Below are positions 53,974-61,775 of a stretch of 64,000 nucleotides of DNA, piece after piece. Position 1 is the first letter of the stretch, and every line of letters starts with the position of its first letter. Position numbers and translations under genes: made by a program. The notes below the pieces were generated by a model that made no database searches, had not been told where the DNA came from, and saw nothing but the letters and a program-made list of their open reading frames with translations. Origin of the DNA: Zygnema cylindricum (lineage: Eukaryota; Streptophyta; Zygnematophyceae; Zygnematales; Zygnemataceae); NCBI GenBank assembly GCA_037447655.1, contig JBBHKE010003281.1, positions 62,001 to 126,000 on the forward strand. Reading direction: 5' to 3'.

Positions 53974-55767
53974 ATGCCCACGGATTGGGATAACTTACGT
54001 TATCAATCCGGATCTACCCGCGGCGGGACAGTTTTCCGTCCACCGCAGTTAGATCTTTCTAGTTTCTCCGAGTCTACGGACGCACCAGTTTCGGTTGCGG
54101 CCCCTAGATCTCCGTCAGTTCGGTCAGTATTGACCACAGTCTCATCATTATCGTCAGTTTCCTCTAGGTCATCCCTAGATAGAACCGAAGGAGACTTTTC
54201 AGAGGAAATCTTTTCCCATCCTCTCACATTTCCGTTTTCGGTTGGTCCAAATTTGGAACCACTAGTGCATTCTTCCTTTGACGACATGGCTTCCTCTTCA
54301 GAGGGGGGCATGGAGAAAATTCAATTTTGTTTTTCAGGGATGAAGGATACCATGTCTTTATCCCATTTCCGTATGCTCTATAATACCGAAATGCGTGATT
54401 TGGCATTTCGCTATCAAGATCGATTTGATCTTCGTGTGGCATTTTCTCTTCTTGGCCGGTACCTCAGAGGTTCGGCCCTTACATTATATTCCCGCAAGTA
54501 TGATGCGATACTCGCGATGACAGAATTTTCCCCTCCTTTTGCTGGTACACCCGAGGTCATAGGTCAAGCGGATGTTCCATACCAGGCCGCTTTTTCCGAG
54601 GTCTTAGATGCCCAAGGTGTTGTCCTAATTCCTGCAGTACCAGAAATTCCTCGTCAATACGCTGTGGCCGCTCGTGCTGCTGTCCCAGCACGCCCAGGGA
54701 TGATAATTCCATTGCGGGATCCATTATCTGTTATGTTCGATTTCTTAGAAGCCGAGTATCGGATGCAAAACCCCGATCAGGTGAAAGAATTGATGAATTT
54801 CACGCGTAAACCAAGAGAAACTGCCCCTGCTTTACGTGCTCGCATGGAGACTTTGCGAGAAGCTTTACCGGACCTAATATCCGATGCGGAAGCTGCTCAA
54901 AAATTTGTTGGACAGTTTCCAGATCAATCGAAACATTTAATATAAAGTCATCTCACTCGGACTTACGGTATGAAATTTACATTTGATCAAGCCGCTCAAT
55001 ATGCGGTAGAATATGAGATGCAATCATGTTGGTGGGAAGCTCATGATCGTTTGAAAGTCGCTTCCCCACTTTCTCCACCTAGCAGCCCATGGCCCAACAA
55101 TAGGCCTCCAAAGACGCCAGCCTTGGGAAACCCGCCATTTAATTCCGGAGACCGATTTTGTTTTCGATGTGGAAACACGGGGCATGATGCCCGCATGTGC
55201 CCAGATAAGTCGGCCACATGTACCCATTGCCAACAGAAGGGACATTACGTCCACCGCTATCATGTTAAGGACCCTAATTTTTGGTATCACAATCAGATTC
55301 AGAACGGTGGAATTCCTGCCCGTTCTGCCAAGCTTGTCACTCCTCCTACAGAGACCGAGAGAGAGGCGACTCCGCCTAAGATCTCTCGACGAGAGAGGGA
55401 AAAGGCCGAGTTACAACTCATGATTGCCGCCATGATGAAGGAGCAATTTGCTGCCTTCATGGCCGAAATGAAACCCCAGTTCACAAGAATGGCAAGGATA
55501 GTCGTCCACATGCCATCGTTGGCCGGCCGAATCCTTCGGGATTCTATTGTCCAACAATGGGCATCTACCTTTGATAAAGGCTCGCCTGATCACAATCGGG
55601 ACGGTAAATTACAGAATTCCCGTATTCCACTTTCTTTCGAGAAAGTATCTCTCTCTCCTCTACCCGACACAACTTCTTCCATAGTGGCTGAAGCTCTCAC
55701 CATTCTCGATAATACCATACAGGATGCACATCGAGTCAAGGAAAGGCTAAGCATCCTTTCTGCATGA
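53974..55767 (+). pseudogene. Element P Gag with one in-frame stop
   Basis: I chose the ATG at 53974 (MPTDWDNLRYQSG). The frame is open for 323 codons to a TAA at 54943-54945, then continues in the same frame to the stop at 55765-55767, about 597 codons in all. The N-terminal 100 residues are Ser-rich. Residues about 120-310 look like a retroelement capsid, ending in a segment typical of Ty3-type Gag (FLEAEYRMQNPDQVKELM). A Pro-rich stretch leads to a zinc knuckle (CFRCGNTGHDARMC) and a second one whose last Cys is Tyr (CTHCQQKGHYVHRY). The C-terminus has a helical, Met-rich segment (LQLMIAAMMKEQFAAFMAEM). Gag would form the particle that packages element RNA. The lone stop may be recent decay. 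Confidence 0.82.
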
Positions 55768-56684
55768 TTGATGAGGCCCCCAGGGCCTCTCCCTTTCCTA
55801 ATGAGGTTCCCAAAGCCTCTCCCCTTGTTGACGAGTTCGCTGCAGCCGCCGCTTTGAGGGCGTTGCAACTGAACCGTAGTCTTTCTGTTATTCAGCCGGT
55901 TACCGCGGATGAGCGCCGTGACCTTGATCCTCACATCAGTTTCCTGGACAATTCTCGAATGTCCTTCTCCGTTAATGGTGTTTCTCCTTCTCTCCCTCTC
56001 ATGGACACCGGAGCCAAACCCGTGATCCTTGGATCCGGATTTGCGCTCAAGCTTGGTCTGACAGCAGACAAGCTCCAAGCCACGTCTACTCGGCTTCTTA
56101 CTTCAGCCGGTACCACGGAGTCGGTGCTTGGAATTACCAAGGACCCGCTTGTCTTTCGGTTTCACAACGGAACCGAGAGTGAGTCCGTAGAGGTTTCTGT
56201 CCGAACATTGGTCACCAAATCCAAAGACTACGAATGCTTAGTGGGACCGGATGTTATCTTCCGAATCGGTGGGGGAGTAGATATGCATGATCAGACCTTC
56301 TCCTACCGTCCCTCTAATTTTCCGGGACGCAAAATCTGCCTCCCTCTTGTCTCTGCTCGCAAGCCGTTGCCCACTATGGCACATTTGGCTTCCGCTCTCC
56401 CTGCATTTTCCAGTAACGAACTTCGGGAAGACAATGGCGACTCTTTTTTCTCGGAAAGGATCCATACCATCAACACCGAGGTTTTTCCACACATTCTCAA
56501 TGTGGTGGATAGTGATACTAATGGGGTGTTGAGTTCGCAGAGTATTTATGCATGTACAGGTGGTGATCAACGGTTCCACATGGAGTGCCTCTCTTCTCCA
56601 TTATCTTTCAACCCGGCTGACCATTGCTACCTCCGTATCTGTCTCACGCCCTCAGCTGTGTTGACCAGCTCCTCCACAGGCTAA
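55764..56684 (+). CDS. Element P retropepsin (aspartic protease) ORF
   Basis: It starts at ATG 55764, overlapping the Gag stop as ATGA, and runs 306 codons without a break. Residues 1-45 are Pro/Ala-rich. The protease core begins about residue 65 with FSVNGVSPSLPLMDTGAKPV: a hydrophobic strand followed by the active-site DTGA, then GFALKLGLT and a later SKDYECLVGPDVIFRIGG segment that fits the second flap/helix region of a retropepsin. It would cut the Gag precursor. The ATGA overlap suggests reinitiation or a -1 frameshift for expression. Nothing like RT follows; the frame ends just before a polypurine tract. The function of the last 100 residues is unknown. Confidence 0.75.
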   Translation: MIDEAPRASPFPNEVPKASPLVDEFAAAAALRALQLNRSLSVIQPVTADERRDLDPHISFLDNSRMSFSVNGVSPSLPLMDTGAKPVILGSGFALKLGLTADKLQATSTRLLTSAGTTESVLGITKDPLVFRFHNGTESESVEVSVRTLVTKSKDYECLVGPDVIFRIGGGVDMHDQTFSYRPSNFPGRKICLPLVSARKPLPTMAHLASALPAFSSNELREDNGDSFFSERIHTINTEVFPHILNVVDSDTNGVLSSQSIYACTGGDQRFHMECLSSPLSFNPADHCYLRICLTPSAVLTSSSTG

Positions 56685-56701
56685 GGAGCTGGGGGGGGGA
56701 A
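56683..56701 (+). other. Polypurine tract of element P
   Basis: TAAGGAGCTGGGGGGGGGA follows the protease stop directly. A purine run normally lies just before the 3' LTR; here an LTR start follows only after a further 193 bp. Confidence 0.55.
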
Positions 56702-56893
56702 TTATTGGGTTCACTTCACTATAGGGGAGTATTCTTTCCCTTCTCTCTTTGGGTCAATTTCATCTTTATACCTTCTCATGGTGTATATATTTTTCTGACT
56801 TTTCATATTTATGTCCGTTGTTGTGTATGTTTGTGAGCATGACTTTGCTGGTTGTGATGCATGTTTGCTTGCTATCTTCTCATGCACGACAGC
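56700..56893 (+). repeat. 193-bp direct repeat X, copy 1
   Basis: Begins AATTATTGGGTTCACTTCAC and ends CATGCACGACAGC. Repeated almost unchanged at 57639-57832, on the other side of a truncated LTR. Confidence 0.9.
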
Positions 56894-57638
56894 TGTCATG
56901 CCGCATCGTGTCGGCTGCTCGCTCGCATGTTATCATGCACGCACGCGCGGTATTCTGCACGCACGCGCAGTGTTTCTCACGCACGCGCAGTATTTTTCAC
57001 GCACGCGCGGTATTCTGCACGCACGCGCGGTATTTTGTATGCACGCGCAGTTTAAGGCACGCGCGCGCGGTTTTATGCATGCACGCGCGGTTTTATGCAT
57101 GCACGCACGATTTTGGCACGCGCGCATCATTTTCGTTGCACGTGCAATTTAATTCCGATTCATATTTTCAGTTTTTCTTTGAAAGGTACTAATTTCGTGC
57201 GATATGTTTTATTTCGTGCGTAGGTACACGATTTTCAAAGTTGGATGCGAAACATCGTTTGGGCGACGTGACGCGATTTCGAGTATTTCGTGCTAGACCT
57301 TTTATTCCGTGCGGTATGCTTCGATTCGTGCGTATGCACGCGATTTCGTAGTATGTACGCGGAGTATCGTTTGGAGGCGCATCGCGATTTCCGGGCGACG
57401 CTTCGATACACTATCTATTTATTCAAGTCGCGAACCCATGTAGGTTCGCGCGCACATGTAGTTAGGGAGGGTTTTTACCCTCGGACAGTGGATTTTGTCA
57501 GGCGTACGGCAGACGATGTTGGCCGCCTATTGGCCAGCATCTAAAGTAGTTTCATGCATGTAAAGTAGACTAGACGTAGGCTAATTTTGCTTAGGCCTAG
57601 CGCAGCTCTTACTTAGCCTAATTCTCAGACTTAGAGAA
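56894..57638 (+). repeat. Truncated LTR of element P
   Basis: Starts TGTCATGCCGCATCGTG and matches 61776-62520 almost perfectly (differences such as TTTTT/TTTCT and CGCGCGG/CGTGCGG in the minisatellite). It breaks off after CAGACTTAGAGAA, where copy 2 of repeat X begins. Only the first 745 bp of the LTR are present. Confidence 0.9.
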
Positions 57639-57832
57639 GAATTATTGGGTTCACTTCACTATAGGGGAGTATTCTTTCCCTTCTCTCTTTGGGTCAATTT
57701 CATCTTTATACCTTCTCATGGTGTATATATTTTTCTGACTTTTCATATTTATGTCCGTTGTTGTGTATGTTTGTGAGCATGACTTTGCTGGTTGTGATGC
57801 ATGTTTGCTTGCTATCTTCTCATGCACGACAG
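57639..57832 (+). repeat. 193-bp direct repeat X, copy 2
   Basis: Same as 56700-56893; it continues with internal sequence (TTGCTTGACTGTAG...) instead of an LTR start. The following 57833-58150 shows no domain; it holds a 26-bp tandem duplication (AACTTGCTAAGGGCA, 58105-58150). Confidence 0.9.
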
Positions 57833-58153
57833 TTGCTTGACTGTAGTTCTTCATTTCTTGCAGCCTTGTCTTCTGTGTGACATGGCCCTTCTCAGACTTT
57901 CCTTGGCAGAATGCAAGTCCCGCAAAATTCGATGTTTTCTGTCTCTAAGCGTGGATCTTTCAAACCAATCTGATCTATTGTTCGGTTTGCTGCCGATGCA
58001 ACATTTGCAGGAATCAGTCGTGTTGGCTTCTTGAGCTCAACTCTCGGACTTCTCTTATCACAGGCAGCTCTGGCCTTGCAACTCCTTCACTCAGTGTTAA
58101 CTTCAAACTTGCTAAGGGCACTGTTAACTTCGAACTTGCTAAGGGCACCCAGT

Positions 58154-58167
58154 GGTGGGCCCATAAC
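58154..58167 (-). promoter_or_regulatory. Half-tRNA type primer site of another copia remnant
   Basis: The minus strand reads GGTTATGGGCCCAC, identical to elements B and H, and the embedded ATG opens MGPPLGALSKFEVNSALSKF. Sequence to the right (58168-58640) would be the LTR of this remnant. Confidence 0.65.
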
Positions 58168-58190
58168 CTATTGGGTTGGGTCCAGCACAC

Positions 58191-58450
58191 CGGCCTATGG
58201 CCTCAAGCGAATGTAGCAATAACTCAACCATACACCACAAAGGTGTCCTATTTAGCAAGTCACAAAGGTAGATAGGAGATGGGAGAGGGAATAGATAGAA
58301 GAATAGAATGGTAGGCAGCGGGCCTATGGCCTCAAGCAAATGTAGCAATAACTCAACCATACACCACAAAGGTGTCCTATTTAGCAAGTCACAAAGGTAG
58401 ATAGGAGATGGGAGAGAGAATAGATAGAAGAATAGAATGGTAGGCAGGTT
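58191..58450. repeat. 130-bp tandem duplication
   Basis: Two copies beginning GGCCTATGGCCTCAAGC at 58191 and 58321, differing by a few bases (GAATG/AAATG, GAGAGGGAA/GAGAGAGAA). It lies in the presumed LTR of the copia remnant. The minus-strand frame through it (58495-58139) repeats for that reason and is not taken as a gene. Confidence 0.88.
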
Positions 58451-58639
58451 TAGAACAGGTTGTAGAATTTCATTAATAGAAAAAGCAATGTACAAATGTC
58501 CAAAGGACTTTCTATCGCATAAAGCTGTAATTGTCCTCCAAAGTTCCTAAAACATCTACCTCTATGAACAATGGTTTCTTCTGATGATTATAATGGTTAT
58601 GTGAGATAAATTCCTATTACATTTGTCTGTTATTTACCA

Positions 58640-58873
58640 GAGAGCTTCTGTACAAAAGGTCAACTTTGACCCTCCATAACTTACTGCTCAGGGGAGCAAA
58701 TTCAGAGATTCTTTTTGCTATCGACTCAGGGGAGTCTTGCCTTCACAGGGGTGCAGGTGGTCAAGGTTTTTGTCTGCCAGGGTGGCAGTTATTTTTGCTG
58801 AAACACAAAGGGGTCAGGATTATCCTAGAGGCTTCTTGGAAGCTGTCTACTCTGAGGACTTATGGAGGTCTCA
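58640..58873 (+). repeat. Copia-1 LTR 3' end fragment
   Basis: Matches the last 235 bp of the copia-1 LTR, from AGAGAGCTTCTGTACAAAAG to GGTCTCAGAGTTACA. It contains the GGTCAA/TTGACC palindrome (58658-58671) and three AGGG hairpins (58686-58697, 58723-58736, 58774-58788). No primer site follows; the next bases belong to the antisense reading frame. Confidence 0.88.
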
Positions 58874-58875
58874 GA

Positions 58876-61616
58876 GTTACAAAATGTATCGCCTGAACTT
58901 GCAAAAACCAACACTTCCACTCGAGGTCGGCGCGATACTTGTGGTACGATCCACTCGATGTCCTCTCGATATTTTGAAGTCGCACTCTCGCAAATGTACT
59001 TCCGATCTGGTATGTATTTATCTCCCACGTACACGTGTGGTGATTCCAAGTCAGGAAGATTTCTGACTTGTACAGATTTATGTCTTTTCTGAGACATAAT
59101 CATGTGGGGACCATCTGTGGTCCTCAAATTGCTGGACGTATTTATTTGACCAATGGTGGCGCGTTTGGCGCTCGAGGTACTTGCGGTGCTGGCGGCCTCA
59201 TCCTCTGCAAACAATCCTGCAAAAATCGAAACGTTAATCTTGCCCGTACACCTGTACTTTTGAAATTTTGTGACCTTCGTTCGATCGATGTCGTCGTTGA
59301 ATAAGTTTCGTCGCGAACCAATAATAGTGTTACAATTCGTCGTAGGAGTTACATGTACTCGTTCGCATATCAATCCACTTCTGCGCCGTTCAATTTCAAT
59401 TTTTGCGGTGCACATGTTGTTTCGGTAATTTCCAATGTACGCCTTTGTCGCTTTGCGCCGTCGCCGCTTTTCACAAAATGTACCTGTTGTACTTTTACCT
59501 GGACCCTTGTCGTCTCTATATATTTGGAGACGCTTCTAACCTCCAGTACTTTTCTCCTTTAGAATTTCTCCAGTCAAATTCTTTCTAGGGTTTCCTTCTA
59601 AGTCACTGTCTCCTCTTTTACTTGGAGATTTCTGAGCAATGATGGTGGAAGCTCCTTCTACTAGTGGACTTCCCTTCTTTGACGGTCTAATGATGGACTT
59701 GGCTCTTGGCCGACTTCCTATTCTTTGACCGCTCGATTGGATGAATGGTAAGTTTCCATTCGTCCCTCTTTCACAGTTTTTGTGAGTTTTTCCAAAGATG
59801 TGTGAATCATTTCTGTTTTGGACCCTAGTGACCTCTATTGTTTTCGTCCCCTTTTTATCCTTGCATTTCATTGTGAGGAAACTTACTTTTTCTATCTCTT
59901 CCTCTAACGCTCTTTTTTCGTTTGTGGCAGAATCGTTCTCCTCCACATTTGAGACTCTCTCATATGCTACGGATGTAAGTCGAGCACTTGTGGCATGAGT
60001 TGGAGCCTTGGGGTATTCCTCAGATTGGAGATGGTTCTGACTTACAGGGAGATCGATCGTTGCTTCCTCCATTCGGCAAGATAATTTCGGTGAGTGTTCC
60101 CTTTCGGCTTTGCTCCCAATATCGTTGATGATTCTCAAATCTTTTTTGTTTGATCTGTTGTGACTAGGTTGCAGTATATCTCCCTTTACTTGCTTGTCAT
60201 TGACCTTCATCCTCCTCTTGTATCCATGTTTTCCCCTTTTGGCTGAATTTCTTTTTCCACTTGTTTTCACTGTTTGAGTGACGTATTTGTTTCTATTTTG
60301 CAGGAAGACGTCGTTGTCTTCTCTACCTTGGTCGACATCTTGAGCTGATCCTATGTGACCGATCATTGTAACCTTGTGGTTACCTCCGATTTGATTTCTC
60401 CTCATGCCTCTCCGTACCTCATTCGCACTTGATGCTTGGTGAGTTTCCACGCTTTCGCTTATGAGGGTTTCTCTCTGAGTTGTTTCCCGTGTGTCAACTT
60501 CTTCGAGCTTTCTTTTTCCTTTTCTGCTACCAATTTTTGCAGCTTGCCATGATTTATCTTCATCAGATGTCCATTTTATTTTTTGCCCCCTTGTTACTTA
60601 TGACAGTCTAATATTTTTGAATTGCTTACCAGACGATTGACTAATTTGAATTTGGCATCTCGTGTTGTTGCAGGTCTGCAGATTCTAATTTTTCGGATTC
60701 CGCACGAGAATCCTCAAGTGGAGGTGAGGGTGGCGGAATTTGTTGATGCCTCTGATCTGGTGGAGCCATCTCTCCTTTTTCGCTGAACAACAACTCCTTT
60801 TTATGTGAGTTGATTTCATTCCCCTTCTCTCTTTTCCTCCCACTGTCTCTATGCACATCATGAACTTCATTCAATGACAGTCATTGATGTCTCCTGCTGA
60901 GCAAAGGCTGCTCAGTTTTGTTTTCTCTATCATGTTTCGTATGATTCATAGCCTGTCTCTCCTTTCTATATGTGGTTTGCTAAAGTCTTTCTGATGCGAT
61001 TTTGAACCCTCTTGTTTCTCTTTGCAGATCGCCTGTGATCATTCTGATCTGACGGGGTTTGTCTCAGATCGCCTGTGATCATTCTGATCTGACGCGGTTT
61101 GTCTCTCTTGCGGATACCTCTGATATCGGCGTTGCTGGCGGTCTTCTCACTCTGTGCAACCTTACGTTCTATCTTCTCCTCACTCTTTTTGTAAGTTTGT
61201 CCTGAGGTGGACACAACTCTGGTCTCTTTATAATATCTCCTGGTTAGTTTGTGAAGACTTGTGCCATCATTGATTGCAGTTGCGTGATCTAGGCTTTTGT
61301 TGCATTCATTGCCGATACAGCTTTGCATAGTTTTCTTGACCCCCTCCTTTGTGTGCTCTGTGCACACCATGACTTGATGCTCTTCTTCATTGTGGTAGAG
61401 GGTTGCATCTCGGTTGTCACTCGGCAAACAACTCTGCAGATGCATTCGCGCAGTTGTCATAATTCTTGTCGTGGAGCCACGTTTTGCGTTGTTCGACTTG
61501 CTTGTCGACGTTGCCTCAACCACCTCAGCCTGTGTTCGCGGCGCCAGCTCCTTCCATACCAACGTGGTAAGTGTGGTAGTAGACTGAGTTGATGACTGTT
61601 GTTGTCTAGTGGGCAT
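58876..61616 (-). CDS. Putative antisense multi-exon gene inside element P, unknown
   Basis: The minus strand is unusually open across this segment: 61616-60966 (from ATG 61616, MPTRQQQSSTQSTTTLTTLV), 60874-60641, about 60590-59536 (352 codons, no internal stop) and 59415-58876. The products are basic and rich in Lys, Arg, Ser, Asn and Glu. The third piece opens with KIKWTSDEDKSWQAAK, a little like the start of a Myb/SANT helix, but no full domain is recognisable. Gaps between pieces are 50-120 bp with GT/AG candidates (for example GTAAGC near 60630), so short introns are plausible. A 41-bp tandem duplication lies at 61021-61100. The fourth piece is cut by a copia LTR fragment. It sits between the protease and the 3' LTR, opposite to Gag. 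Its role is unknown. The exon structure is my inference. Confidence 0.4.
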
Positions 61617-61775
61617 CTTAGCCCCATAAGAAATGATTGATAGACATAGAATGTGTTTGAGTTTGTTGTGGAAGAGCTTCTTGAATCTACTTGTAAGTTG
61701 AGCATTCGTCTTTGAGCTTTCTCTCCCTTCATCCCTTTGCATACTCCTGTCAATTAACCACTTGGAATCTGTTGT

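Noticed and set aside
56749-57192. His/Ala/Arg-rich ORFs on both strands (also 61762-62073)
   Set aside because: They are translations of the CACGCACGCGCG minisatellite in every frame, with no independent evidence.
58139-58495. 118-codon minus-strand ORF with an internal repeat
   Set aside because: It spans a 130-bp tandem duplication within a presumed LTR; openness results from the duplication.
59536-61140. Sense-strand gene suggested by several TTTGCAG acceptors and GTAAGT donors
   Set aside because: Sense reading frames between those sites are short and full of stops, while the minus strand is open; I kept the antisense model, though a spliced sense non-coding RNA is not excluded.
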